Below are positions 9,139-18,007 of a DNA stretch of 54,169 bases, piece after piece; the stretch's first letter is position 1; every line of letters starts with the position of its first letter. This DNA is from Mucilaginibacter sp. (GTDB lineage: Bacteria; Bacteroidota; Bacteroidia; Sphingobacteriales; Sphingobacteriaceae). The notes below the pieces were generated by a model. It did no database searches, was not told where the DNA came from, and saw nothing but the letters and a program-made list of their open reading frames with translations. The stretch is from contig JAQBOV010000037.1 of the NCBI GenBank assembly GCA_028287895.1, positions 1-54,169 of the forward strand, written 5' to 3'. The translations under genes were made by a program, and so were the position numbers.

Positions 9139-9612
9139 ATGAGCGAAAATTTAAGTTTTGAACGGATAAATATCCCGGATTTTTTTGTTGCAGGTATTGC
9201 TGTAAATACAACCAACCAGGACGGGCGGTCTCAAAAAGACATTGGCGATCTTTGGACGAGATTTACAGCCGAAAACCTGACAGAGAAAATAGCCGGGAAA
9301 CTTTCAGAGGATATTTATTGTGTTTATACGGACTATGAAAGTGATCATACAGGCTGGTATACTGCTGTTTTAGGCTGCCGTGTACAAAATGCTGATAACG
9401 TGCCTGAGGACTTTTTTACTGCCCTGGTACCCGCCGGCGACTATCACATTTATACGCCCAAGGGCAAATTCCCCGAGAGCGTAGCTCATACCTGGAGGCA
9501 GATATGGCAAACCGATATCAAGCGGAAATACAGTGCCGATTATGACTGCTATAAAGCAGGTGCCGGGTCATTTGAAGAAACGGAGGCTGTCGTGTATTTG
9601 TCTGTCGTGTGA
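9139..9612 (+). CDS. GyrI-like / effector-binding domain protein
   Basis: A 157-residue stand-alone effector-binding domain, the GyrI-like fold found at the C-terminus of AraC regulators such as Rob. Recognisable elements are FFVAGIAVNTTN, the helix DIGDLWTRFTAENL, IYCVYTDYESDHTGWYTAVLGC, VPAGDYHIYTPKGK and the late WRQIWQTD. These proteins bind small cationic or hydrophobic ligands, and the family includes antibiotic-sequestering members. There is no DNA-binding domain. It follows the EVE-SRPBCC gene by 70 bp of AT-rich DNA and probably belongs to the same WYL-regulated group. Confidence 0.85.
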   Translation: MSENLSFERINIPDFFVAGIAVNTTNQDGRSQKDIGDLWTRFTAENLTEKIAGKLSEDIYCVYTDYESDHTGWYTAVLGCRVQNADNVPEDFFTALVPAGDYHIYTPKGKFPESVAHTWRQIWQTDIKRKYSADYDCYKAGAGSFEETEAVVYLSVV

Positions 9613-9619
9613 ACCGGGA

Positions 9620-9660
9620 GGCAGCAAATTTTTGAGTCGGCAGAATTTTATTTGGCTGCC
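9620..9660. terminator. hairpin between convergent genes
   Basis: GGCAGCAAAT (9620-9629) pairs with ATTTGGCTGCC (9650-9660), leaving one bulged base. It lies between the convergent GyrI-like and dihydroorotase genes. There is no clear T-run on the plus side, so the termination role is tentative. Confidence 0.4.
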
Positions 9661-9717
9661 ATTAGGTATTTCTGTAAATTCTTTAATTCTGTAAATCAGG
9701 GTTCATGCAAATAATAA

Positions 9718-11052
9718 TTACCGGTTAAAAATCAATCGCTTACCGGCATTACCTTCAATTAAACTTCCATTGCTGAAGGCCAAATTTCCCGAAACAAGGG
9801 TGTGAATTATTTTTGACTTAAAAGCGGAGCCTTCGAACGGGCTCCATTTGCATTTATATAAGCTATTAGCTTTACTGGCGGTCCAGGGAGCATTTAAATC
9901 AACCAATGTCAGATCGGCCCAGTAGCCCTGGCGAATGAAGCCCCGGTTTTTGATCTGGAAGCAAACAGCCACATTGTGCGCCATCTTTTCAACTATTTGT
10001 TCCAAGCTGATCTTACCATGGTGATAAAACTCAAGCATGGCAGGTAAGGCATGTTGTACCAATGGCCCGCCGGAAGGTGCCTGCAGGTAGGGCTGTGATT
10101 TTTCTTCAATCGTATGCGGGGCATGATCAGTGGCTATTACATCTATACGCCCGTCCAGTACTGCTTTTAAAATACCATCCCGGTCCCCTTGTGTTTTTAT
10201 AGCCGGGTTCCATTTGATAAAATTTCCTTTAGTTTGATAATCTTTATCACTAAACCACAAGTGATGAACGCATGCTTCGGCAGTTATCCGCTTATCTTTT
10301 AAAGGTATTTTATTGCTGAACAGGTGCGTTTCTTTTTCGGTTGAAATATGTAAAATATGCAGGCGTGTATTATGCTTTTCAGCCAGTTCAACGGCCATTG
10401 AGGAGGAGAGATAGCATGCTTGTTCACTTCGTATCTTTGGGTGCAGCCTTACCGTAATGTTTTCGCCCAGCAGTTGTCTGTAATGATTCAGGTTACTTTT
10501 GATGGTAGCTTCGTCTTCGCAATGCACAGCAACCAGCATGGGTGATTTGGAGAAAATATTTTCAAGTGTTTGGGGGTTATCTACCAGCATGTTCCCCGTT
10601 GAGGACCCCATAAAAACTTTAATGCCGCAAACATTGGTTATATCGGTTTTCAAAACCTCCTCAATATTGTCATTGGATGCGCCTATGTAAAAGGAGTAAT
10701 TGGCCAATGAGTTATGTGCCGCTATCTCATATTTTTGTTCAAGCAATTCCTGTGTTAAGGTATTCGGAATGGTATTTGGCATTTCCATAAAAGAGGTGAT
10801 GCCGCCAGCCACTGCCGCTCTTGATTCGGAAAAAATATCACCCTTATGAGTTAATCCAGGCTCGCGGAAATGTACCTGGTCATCGATACAGCCAGGGAAT
10901 AAGTGCAGACCTTCGGCATTAATAATCTTATCCGCCGGTGCATCTATCTGCTTATCGATACGTTCAATCAAACCATCCTTTACCAGTAGATCGCTGATAT
11001 ACCGGCGGTTTTCGTTAACTATTGTTGCTGATTTGATAAGAATGGAAGACAT
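9718..11052 (-). CDS. pyrC: dihydroorotase
   Basis: A 444-residue amidohydrolase that catalyses carbamoyl-aspartate cyclisation to dihydroorotate in pyrimidine synthesis. Visible motifs are FPGCIDDQVHFREPGLTHKG (residues 52-71), the carbamylated-Lys region (CGIKVFMGSSTGNML), HCEDE, LHILHIST and IATDHAPHT. Length and motif order fit the class I (PyrC/AllB-like) enzymes. The first metal ligand of the usual HxH motif is Gln59, which I recall as normal for the Bacteroidota branch; His61 is retained. The gene stands alone, convergent with the GyrI-like gene, and is separated from the next upstream-strand gene by a word-type inverted repeat. Confidence 0.93.
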   Translation of the reverse strand: MSSILIKSATIVNENRRYISDLLVKDGLIERIDKQIDAPADKIINAEGLHLFPGCIDDQVHFREPGLTHKGDIFSESRAAVAGGITSFMEMPNTIPNTLTQELLEQKYEIAAHNSLANYSFYIGASNDNIEEVLKTDITNVCGIKVFMGSSTGNMLVDNPQTLENIFSKSPMLVAVHCEDEATIKSNLNHYRQLLGENITVRLHPKIRSEQACYLSSSMAVELAEKHNTRLHILHISTEKETHLFSNKIPLKDKRITAEACVHHLWFSDKDYQTKGNFIKWNPAIKTQGDRDGILKAVLDGRIDVIATDHAPHTIEEKSQPYLQAPSGGPLVQHALPAMLEFYHHGKISLEQIVEKMAHNVAVCFQIKNRGFIRQGYWADLTLVDLNAPWTASKANSLYKCKWSPFEGSAFKSKIIHTLVSGNLAFSNGSLIEGNAGKRLIFNR

Positions 11053-11060
11053 GTGTGCTA

Positions 11061-11154
11061 TTTGGAATTTCGGATGTTCAATTTCGGATTTGCTGACCCG
11101 GGTACAAAGGTATTAATCGATATGAGATAATTTCGAAATTGAACACCCGAAATC
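11061..11154. repeat. word-built inverted repeat (ATTTCGGATGTTCAATTTCG)
   Basis: The left arm (11062-11091) contains ATTTCGG twice around ATGTTCA. The right arm (11128-11154) is its imperfect reverse complement (ATTTCGAAATTGAACACCCG). The loop is about 35 bases. It lies upstream of pyrC and abuts the stop of the outer-membrane gene. TTCGAAATTGA recurs at 24126-24136. Confidence 0.7.
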
Positions 11155-11798
11155 TACTTTTTGCCCCAATAATAATTAAGGCCAAATGAAATAGCATTAT
11201 TAAAACCCACATTAATATAACTGTTGTTGAAGTGATAATCTGTAGCGTATTTCACATTGCCAAAACCCATATTGATACCCAGTTTTGGAGTGGCAAAAAA
11301 CACAATATTTGGTGCGGCCAGTAAAGTGATCTCGCCATTGCTGAAATTCTTCAGGTCGTTTTGGCTGCTGATACCAAACTGCGGGAAGATGCCTATTTTG
11401 TCGGTAAGCATGCAATAGTATCTCAGGCTTAGGGTTAAGCCCACAACATCAATGTGATAATCGTCTACTTTTGTGAAATCAGTAGCAGGATCGGTAAAGG
11501 AGGTAAATACATTGGTTTCAGTGCCGGACGTACGCGAATAATTTGGCTGAATACCTATCGCCCATTTTGCCGATAAAAAATACCCAAACTCCGGATTGAA
11601 CTGGAATGTGCTCAGGTGATTAACCGTATAATTGGTAGTTCCGGTGGTGAAGGTGTAAGGCGTGGTGGTGCCCGGTCCGCCATCGTAATTATAATATAGG
11701 CTTCCGCCTAAATAATAATTTCCTTTACCTGTTTGTGCCCGCGCTGATCCAATAACTGTAAAGATAAAAGCGGATAAAATGAGTAGGTGTAGTTTCAT
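11154..11798 (-). CDS. outer-membrane beta-barrel protein
   Basis: A 214-residue exported protein. The signal peptide (MKLHLLILSAFIFTVIGSARA) is followed by GKGNYYLGGSLYYNYDGG and repeated amphipathic strands with Tyr/Phe/Gly (FQFNPEFGYFLSAKWAIGI, LSLRYYCMLTDKIGIFPQFG, SINVGFNNAISFGLNYYW-type ending). Length and pattern fit an eight-stranded OmpA/OMP_b-brl type barrel without a peptidoglycan domain. It ends WGKK rather than Phe. No ligand or transport role can be inferred. Confidence 0.82.
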   Translation of the reverse strand: MKLHLLILSAFIFTVIGSARAQTGKGNYYLGGSLYYNYDGGPGTTTPYTFTTGTTNYTVNHLSTFQFNPEFGYFLSAKWAIGIQPNYSRTSGTETNVFTSFTDPATDFTKVDDYHIDVVGLTLSLRYYCMLTDKIGIFPQFGISSQNDLKNFSNGEITLLAAPNIVFFATPKLGINMGFGNVKYATDYHFNNSYINVGFNNAISFGLNYYWGKK

Positions 11799-11911
11799 AG
11801 ATTGAAATTTGATGCAAGATAAATGATTAAAACGATATGTAACCCAACTAGGGATGGAAAGCAGACAGGTATAGACTAGCCACCAGCGGTTTTGCTTCCG
11901 GATTGGCCAAC

Positions 11912-11943
11912 TTTCGGACTTCCCGACTTAAAGCCTATCTTTG
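11912..11943 (+). promoter_or_regulatory. Bacteroidota-type promoter of the DEAD-box helicase gene
   Basis: TATCTTTG (11936-11943) is a full TAnnTTTG -7 box. A TTTC element (11912-11915) precedes it by 20 bases. The ATG starts only five bases after the box, so transcription would begin at or next to the start codon. The segment CTTTCGGACTTCCCGACTT in this promoter recurs nearly unchanged at 40374-40390. Confidence 0.65.
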
Positions 11944-11947
11944 CCGC

Positions 11948-13294
11948 ATGGGTGTCAACTTCGAGGATTTTAAATTTAACCGGCAAATTTTGAATGCCAT
12001 TGCAGATGCAGGTTACTCTGAAGCTACCCCTGTACAGCAAAAAGCTATCCCTCCGATATTGAACGGACAGGATGTAATGGGTATAGCGCAAACCGGTACC
12101 GGCAAAACGGCCGCTTATGTTTTACCCATTCTAATGCGGTTGAAATATGCACAGGGCGAACATCCCCGTGCTTTGATTATTGCGCCAACCCGCGAATTGG
12201 CGATACAGATTGAAGAGAATGTAAGAACCTTTGCCACGCACACCGATCTCAGGGTGGTGGCTTTATATGGCGGCCTTGGCCCGAAAACTCAAATAGAACA
12301 GGTAAACAAAGGTGTTGATATTATTGTCGCTACCCCGGGGCGGTTTATGGATATTTACCTGGCAGGTCATCTGCTTACCAAATTGTTGCAAGTACTGGTA
12401 TTGGATGAGGCTGACAAAATGATGGATATGGGCTTTATGCCACAGATCAACCGCATACTCGAGGTCGTGCCGCGCAAACGTCAGAACCTGCTTTTTTCGG
12501 CAACGATGTCTGATAAAATACATGAGTTATCAGCCAACTTTTTGGAACATCCGACGGTGATAGAGGTTACCCCGCAGGCTACCCCGGCGCAAACCGTCGA
12601 TCAGCGGCTATACCATGTGCCCAATATCAAAACCAAGATCAACCTGTTAAAAGTATTGCTGGCAGAGCCGGATGATATTAAAAAGCTGATGATATTTTGC
12701 AAAACACGTGTCACAGCCGAGGACGTCTACAAATTTTTAATACGCAAATTTGGTGATAAACAGGTGAAGGTACTGCATGCCAATAAGGGCCAGAACACCC
12801 GTATCAACTCTATCAATGCTTTTAAAAACGACGAAGTGAAAATACTGGTGGCTACCGATGTGGCATCACGGGGTATTGATGTAAGCGATGTGAGCCATGT
12901 AATCAATTTTGATGTGCCTTTTATAGTGGAGGATTATGTGCACCGGATAGGCCGTACAGGCAGGGCTCTGCAATCTGGCCGGGCGATCACTTTTTGTACA
13001 CCTGCCGAAGAGTATTACATTCGTAAAACCGAAAAGCTCATCAGGCAGACTATTCCTGTATTTGCTTTGCCGGCGGAAGTGTTCGTAGAGGAAACACCTT
13101 ATGAGGAAAGACAGGATCAGGCCAAAGAGATTGACCTGCAGAAACGTAAAGATGACCCTGAATTTAAAGGGGCCTTCCACGAAAAAAAGACCCTTAATCA
13201 GCGTAAAAAATTTGATGCGGCCAAAACGAAGTCTAATCCGAATTCAAAGGCAGGTAAGTCTCGTTCAACTAAAAGTTTCAAGAAAAAGCGTTGA
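11948..13294 (+). CDS. DEAD/DEAH-box ATP-dependent RNA helicase
   Basis: A 448-residue RNA helicase of the RhlE/CshA type. It contains the Q motif (GYSEATPVQQKAIPPI), motif I AQTGTGKT, Ia PTRELAIQ, GG, motif II DEAD, motif III SAT, ARG-type motifs (TDVASRGID) and motif VI HRIGRTGR. The C-terminus is a basic Lys/Ser/Arg-rich tail, probably for RNA binding. The start is set at 11948 (MGVNFEDFKFN) because a strong -7 box ends four bases upstream; the longer in-frame start at 11903 would lie within the promoter. Such helicases act in rRNA maturation, RNA decay or cold adaptation. Confidence 0.93.
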   Translation: MGVNFEDFKFNRQILNAIADAGYSEATPVQQKAIPPILNGQDVMGIAQTGTGKTAAYVLPILMRLKYAQGEHPRALIIAPTRELAIQIEENVRTFATHTDLRVVALYGGLGPKTQIEQVNKGVDIIVATPGRFMDIYLAGHLLTKLLQVLVLDEADKMMDMGFMPQINRILEVVPRKRQNLLFSATMSDKIHELSANFLEHPTVIEVTPQATPAQTVDQRLYHVPNIKTKINLLKVLLAEPDDIKKLMIFCKTRVTAEDVYKFLIRKFGDKQVKVLHANKGQNTRINSINAFKNDEVKILVATDVASRGIDVSDVSHVINFDVPFIVEDYVHRIGRTGRALQSGRAITFCTPAEEYYIRKTEKLIRQTIPVFALPAEVFVEETPYEERQDQAKEIDLQKRKDDPEFKGAFHEKKTLNQRKKFDAAKTKSNPNSKAGKSRSTKSFKKKR

Positions 13295-13334
13295 TTAACT
13301 GAAAGCAATAAGTAAAACATATTTTTATAAAAAA

Positions 13335-13424
13335 CCAGATCCTTTCGAACGGCAGGGCGAAATCTTATAAACCTGCATAGTCCGCCTGGATCTGCTGGTA
13401 CCTCGTTCGGAATGACCAACAAAT
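13335..13424. repeat. dispersed intergenic palindrome, GGTCATTCCGAACGAGG type
   Basis: Nested complementary pairs are CAGATCC (13336-13342) with GGATCTG (13388-13394) and GCAGG (13352-13356) with CCTGC (13372-13376). An outer TTCGAACG/CGTTCGGAA pair is also present. Read on the minus strand it begins GGTCATTCCGAACGAGG, which resembles a dispersed repeat I recall from Bacteroidota intergenic DNA. It fills the gap after the helicase gene. Confidence 0.5.
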
Positions 13425-13431
13425 TGATTAA

Positions 13432-13698
13432 ATGAAATTCAGAATTACCCCTTTAAATTTTGCGACGGCATTTTTCTTGATCCTGGCAATTTACATCTGG
13501 ATATACGGAGCCAAAATTACCGGCAGCAAATACGAGCACTGGAGCGGAACGATCACCCTTGTGTTCTTACTATTTGCCTTTGTAGTGTCATTTCTTGACC
13601 TCATGCTCCGGAATTTTTTCCCCAAAACCAAAAGTTTATGGATTGTAGAGCTAAGCTTTATAACTTTGGCAACTATTATATTTTTACTGGTTAAATAA
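13432..13698 (+). CDS. small integral membrane protein
   Basis: An 88-residue protein with three hydrophobic segments: roughly residues 10-25 (FATAFFLILAIYIWIYG), 42-60 (LVFLLFAFVVSFLDLML) and 70-87 (IVELSFITLATIIFLLVK). No known domain is recognised. It is five bases upstream of gldC and another membrane gene follows, so the three probably form one transcript. The pairing with gldC is a hint, not proof, of an envelope role. Confidence 0.75.
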   Translation: MKFRITPLNFATAFFLILAIYIWIYGAKITGSKYEHWSGTITLVFLLFAFVVSFLDLMLRNFFPKTKSLWIVELSFITLATIIFLLVK

Positions 13699-13703
13699 CA
13701 AAC

Positions 13704-14036
13704 ATGAAGAAAGCTGAAATAAAACTCACCATAGACCTTGACGATAACAATGTACCCCAAAGTATTACCTGGGAATCAACCGACGCGGAGAATAAAGAAG
13801 CACTGCCGGTAAAATCAATCATGCTGGCACTGTGGGATCATAATTATAAAAATACACTGCGCATTGATTTGTGGACAAAAGACATGGCTGTTGATGAAAT
13901 GAAGCGTTTCTTTTATGAGACACTGCAAACTATGGGCGACAGCTTTTTACGGGCCACCGGCGAAACCAATATCGTAGAAGACCTTCGCGATTACTGTGCA
14001 CATTTCGCAGATAAAATGGAAATCACGCAAAAATAA
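13704..14036 (+). CDS. gldC: gliding motility protein GldC
   Basis: A 110-residue soluble protein matching GldC throughout: KKAEIKLTIDLDDNNVPQSI, then ITWESTDA, KSIMLALWDHNYKNTLRIDLWT, MKRFFYETLQTMGDSFLRATGE and DLRDYCAHFADKMEI. GldC is conserved in most Bacteroidota, including non-gliders, so presence does not prove gliding. Its biochemical role is not well defined. It is the middle gene of a tight three-gene cluster, with spacings of 5 and 3 bases to its neighbours. Confidence 0.9.
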   Translation: MKKAEIKLTIDLDDNNVPQSITWESTDAENKEALPVKSIMLALWDHNYKNTLRIDLWTKDMAVDEMKRFFYETLQTMGDSFLRATGETNIVEDLRDYCAHFADKMEITQK

Positions 14037-14039
14037 AAA

Positions 14040-14459
14040 ATGAGACCCGGATCATTTCTCGCATTTGCCGGATTTGTAATACTGATTGCAGCAACATACT
14101 GCCCTTTACTTCGTCCCTTACACTTAACCAACTGGGACATGTACGCCTGTAATAAGCCTTATGGTATTGTAGTTTTATTAATGGCAATAGCAGGTATTAT
14201 AGGCGTAGTTTTTATGGAGAGGAAAATCATGCGCATGGCGGCTTGGTTATCATTGGTCCTGGTGGTATTATTTTATTTTCTCGCTCTTTTAAAAATTCAT
14301 ACATCATTTAGTTTTATATCCTTTCATTCCATCGAAAGATTTTTAGACCGTCAAATTAAATTCAAATGGGGATGGTGGTTATTAATCGCCGGGCCGGTTC
14401 TTGCCCTTACAGGTGCGCTAAGCGCAAAACCGAAATATAAAATACCAAATCAGCAATAA
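14040..14459 (+). CDS. four-helix membrane protein of unknown function
   Basis: A 139-residue protein with four hydrophobic helices: about 5-22, 43-62 (IVVLLMAIAGIIGVVFM), 69-87 (AAWLSLVLVVLFYFLALL) and 115-132 (WWLLIAGPVLALTGAL). A charged segment lies between helices three and four. No recognised family. It starts three bases after gldC and is most likely cotranscribed. Confidence 0.72.
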   Translation: MRPGSFLAFAGFVILIAATYCPLLRPLHLTNWDMYACNKPYGIVVLLMAIAGIIGVVFMERKIMRMAAWLSLVLVVLFYFLALLKIHTSFSFISFHSIERFLDRQIKFKWGWWLLIAGPVLALTGALSAKPKYKIPNQQ

Positions 14460-14560
14460 GCCGGATACAATAGATTGATACCTAGTGGTAATAGTAATGT
14501 TTGCGCTATTTAATTTATTGTGAGTATTTAATATTATATTAGCACAAATCAACCTATAGA

Positions 14561-17500
14561 ATGCTCAATTTATCTTTCCGCCAGCAGGTGTTTGCGGGGT
14601 TTGCTGCATCTGTTATCCTGGTTTTTGTTGTAGGCTTATTGTCTTACCGGAATATTAACCAGTCGAAAGAAGATGCTTCGATGGTTGATCATACGGAGAA
14701 CGTGATCAAGACCGCCGGCAATTTGCTGCAATTGATGACGGATGCCGAAACGGGTACACGGGGTTATGCTGCCACAAATAACAAAGCCCTTTTAGAGCCC
14801 TATAATAAAGCACTTCTGCAAATTAGCGGCAATTTAGATCAGCTGGGAAAGCTTGTTCAGGATAGTTACCTTCAGACTAAAAGAATTGATACCCTGATCT
14901 CTCTTGTGGAAATTAGATTAAATAATCTGAAGGCGGAAATTGATGCACGTGACCGCAAAGGGCTGCAATACATGATCCAAAATCAGATGTTTGTTAATGG
15001 CAAACATAATATGGATCAGATTCGTGCGGTACTTAATCGTGTTGAACAAACCGAGAACCATTTACTTGCTTTACGCAAAGCAAACTCTGAAAAATCATCC
15101 GGCCAGGCATTATTTATCATTATTGCAGGTTCACTCATATTTCTGCTGATTATTATCGTATTATTTTATTACATCCAGAGAACTTTTGTAAAACAGAAAA
15201 AAATAGAAGCGGAGATAGGTTTGGCTAATACCCGGCTTGAAAAGGTGTTGGCCGAGAATGAAATGAAGAACTGGGTACTTACCGGTTTAAGTGCATTGAA
15301 TAAAAAGATGCAGGGCGGCCAACGTGAAAAGGAACTTGCTTCAAATATTATCTCAGCAATATGCAATTATACAAATGCATTAACAGGTACCTTATATTTA
15401 TTCAACGAATCGGAACAGCAACTTGAGTATTGTTCATCCTATGCATTTCATGATCTGGAGGCTTTAAAAAAAACGATTAAATTAACAGAAGGCTGGCTGG
15501 GCCAGGTTGGCGTAGATCAAAAAGTATCGGTAATTAAAGGAAAGCTAAACGATAAGCTTGGACTTGAAAGCTCATTGATCCGCGAGGTTTTGGCAGAAAC
15601 TTTTATTTTTCCGTTCTTTTTTGATGAAAAATTAAAGGGAGTAGCTGAGGTTGCCTTTAACAACGAACTAAAACAGAATGTGGCCGATTATATTTCAGCT
15701 ATCGCTGAGGTAATTGGTATTGCAGTCAACACCGCCCAGGCGCGTACGATGATGCAGGATCTGTTTGAAAAAACACGGCAGCAGGCCGAGGAATTGAGCG
15801 CCCAGCAAGAAGAGATGCAGGTAACCAACGAGGAACTGATGAGCAAAACCGAGAAACTGCAGTCCTCTGAAGAAGAATTGATAGCTCAGCAAGAAGAATT
15901 GCGCAGTATCAATGCCGAGCTGGAGGAAAAAGCTGGTTTGCTGGAGGAAAAAAACGAGGCCATTGAAGAGGCCAGGCAGGCTATCAAACTCAAAGCGGAG
16001 CAACTGGAAACGACCGGCAAATATAAATCAGAGTTTCTGGCTAATATGAGCCATGAGTTGCGCACGCCGTTGAATAGCATCCTGGTATTGGCGCGTATAT
16101 TAAAAGATAACAAAACCGCCAACCTTTCTGAAGATCAGATCAAATATGCAAGTGTGATCTTTAATGCAGGGAATGACCTGCTTGTCCTGATCGATGATAT
16201 TCTTGACCTGGCAAAAATTGAGTCGGGAAAAATGGAAATGAACAATGAGGAAGTAAGGGTAGCTGATATTGTAGATGATATGCAAATGCTTTTTGCGGAG
16301 ATTGCACGCAATAAAAAAATTAAATATAGCAGCCACATTGGCCAGGTGCCTCAGCATATTTTTACCGATAAAACACGTCTACAACAGATAACAAAAAATC
16401 TGCTATCCAACTCATTTAAATTTACCGACGAAAAAGGCTCAGTGGCAATTAACGTTATACCCGGTAAAGCAAAGGGCACTATTAGTTTTTGCATTAAGGA
16501 TACCGGTATTGGTATACCAAAGGAAAAGCAAAGCGTCATATTCGAGGCATTTCAACAGGCAGATGGATCGACCAACCGCAAATTTGGCGGCACGGGGCTT
16601 GGCTTATCAATAAGCCGCGAACTTGCAGCACTGTTAGGTGGTACTATTACGATGCAAAGTGAACCGGGACTGGGCAGTGAATTTATATTGACTATTCCTG
16701 TAAAAGTAGAACAGACGGGTGTAATCGGAGAAGATTCGTTGCCTGATGTTGAGGCCATCGGTACTCAACCACAATTTTTGAGCGGGGCCAGGCCTGCTGC
16801 ACCGGCCGGTGACAGGGGCCCATCGGTTATTATTGTAGAGGATGATAAGAATTTTGCGGGCATCCTTCAGGATTACGCACGTAATCATGGTTTTAACCCT
16901 GTGATATTAAATGATGGAACCAATGCTGTAAGTACCATTGAAGATCAGTTGCCCGATGCGGTAATATTGGATATAAAGCTGCCCGGTAAAGATGGATGGC
17001 AAATACTGAAAGAACTTAAATTGTCAGGGAAAACGGCACATATTCCGGTGCATTTAATGTCGGCAGGTGATGCGGAATCTGAGAAAATACGCACAGAAGG
17101 GGCTGTTAGTTTCCTCAAAAAGCCAATTGATCCCCATATGCTCAATAATTTATTTGGTGATATTTTGAAACAAAGCGAGGTTGTTTTTAAAAAAATATTG
17201 CTGGCCGAAGATCGCAAGTTGCAGAGCCCCGCATTAAAAGAATTATTGGAAAGCCGTGGCATTCGTGTGGACCGGGCATTTGATGGTGAATCGGTATTCA
17301 GGATGCTGAAAGAAAATAACTACCAATGCTTAATACTGGATCTTGTTCTTCCTGACATTTCGGGGCTTGACCTTTTGGATAAAATCAAGCAGGTCGACCG
17401 CTTTGCGTCATTGCCGGTGATTATCAATACCGCGATGGAACTGGATAAGACATCAGTAAGCAGATTGATGCAGTATGCTAACGCCCTGGTAGTTAAAACC

Positions 17501-18004
17501 AATAAATCATCAAGCAGGCTGATCGATGAAGTAAACCTGTTTCTAAATAAGATCAGTTCAGAGCCTTCAAAACAAAATATATTAAACCCAATAGGTAAAG
17601 CTAAGACAATGAATATAGGAAAGAAAACCTTTAAAGATAAAAAAGTGCTACTGGTAGATGATGATCTGCGCAATGTTTTTGCTTTAAGCAGCGCTTTGAA
17701 AACCTATGGTCTTGTTATCGAAACAGCCAATGATGGTCAAGAAGCAATAACTCAGCTGGAAAACATAAATGATGTCGATATTATTTTGATGGATATCATG
17801 ATGCCTAAAATGGATGGTTACGAGGCAATAAGATATATACGTAGTCAGCGCAAATGGGCTAAATTACCCATCATAGCACTAACTGCAAAAGCCATGAGTG
17901 ATGATCGTGCAAAATGTATTGCGGCAGGCGCCGATGATTATATTACTAAACCGGTGGATATGGATAAGCTCCTCTCACTTATACAATTATGGTTGGAAAA
18001 TTAA
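14561..18004 (+). CDS. CHASE3-GAF hybrid histidine kinase with three receiver domains
   Basis: A 1147-residue membrane sensor kinase. Order: TM1 (about 10-28); CHASE3-type periplasmic region (30-180, with TDAETGTRGYAATNN); TM2 (about 184-206); GAF (about 255-395); a long Glu/Gln-rich coiled coil (400-490); HisKA with phospho-acceptor His498 in MSHELRTPLNS; HATPase with DTGIGIPKEKQ and FGGTGLGLSIS; then three REC domains beginning near 754, 886 and 1025. REC1 has Asp804 in LDIKLPGKDGW, REC2 has LDLVLP and REC3 has LMDIMMPKMDG. It is followed by CheR after three bases and an overlapping CheB. This matches a phosphorelay-plus-methylation module found in non-flagellated bacteria. Confidence 0.93.
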   Translation: MLNLSFRQQVFAGFAASVILVFVVGLLSYRNINQSKEDASMVDHTENVIKTAGNLLQLMTDAETGTRGYAATNNKALLEPYNKALLQISGNLDQLGKLVQDSYLQTKRIDTLISLVEIRLNNLKAEIDARDRKGLQYMIQNQMFVNGKHNMDQIRAVLNRVEQTENHLLALRKANSEKSSGQALFIIIAGSLIFLLIIIVLFYYIQRTFVKQKKIEAEIGLANTRLEKVLAENEMKNWVLTGLSALNKKMQGGQREKELASNIISAICNYTNALTGTLYLFNESEQQLEYCSSYAFHDLEALKKTIKLTEGWLGQVGVDQKVSVIKGKLNDKLGLESSLIREVLAETFIFPFFFDEKLKGVAEVAFNNELKQNVADYISAIAEVIGIAVNTAQARTMMQDLFEKTRQQAEELSAQQEEMQVTNEELMSKTEKLQSSEEELIAQQEELRSINAELEEKAGLLEEKNEAIEEARQAIKLKAEQLETTGKYKSEFLANMSHELRTPLNSILVLARILKDNKTANLSEDQIKYASVIFNAGNDLLVLIDDILDLAKIESGKMEMNNEEVRVADIVDDMQMLFAEIARNKKIKYSSHIGQVPQHIFTDKTRLQQITKNLLSNSFKFTDEKGSVAINVIPGKAKGTISFCIKDTGIGIPKEKQSVIFEAFQQADGSTNRKFGGTGLGLSISRELAALLGGTITMQSEPGLGSEFILTIPVKVEQTGVIGEDSLPDVEAIGTQPQFLSGARPAAPAGDRGPSVIIVEDDKNFAGILQDYARNHGFNPVILNDGTNAVSTIEDQLPDAVILDIKLPGKDGWQILKELKLSGKTAHIPVHLMSAGDAESEKIRTEGAVSFLKKPIDPHMLNNLFGDILKQSEVVFKKILLAEDRKLQSPALKELLESRGIRVDRAFDGESVFRMLKENNYQCLILDLVLPDISGLDLLDKIKQVDRFASLPVIINTAMELDKTSVSRLMQYANALVVKTNKSSSRLIDEVNLFLNKISSEPSKQNILNPIGKAKTMNIGKKTFKDKKVLLVDDDLRNVFALSSALKTYGLVIETANDGQEAITQLENINDVDIILMDIMMPKMDGYEAIRYIRSQRKWAKLPIIALTAKAMSDDRAKCIAAGADDYITKPVDMDKLLSLIQLWLEN

Positions 18005-18007
18005 TTT

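Noticed and set aside
13432..14459. A gliding motility operon
   Set aside because: Only gldC is present, and it is conserved in non-gliding Bacteroidota; the flanking membrane proteins match no Gld component I know.
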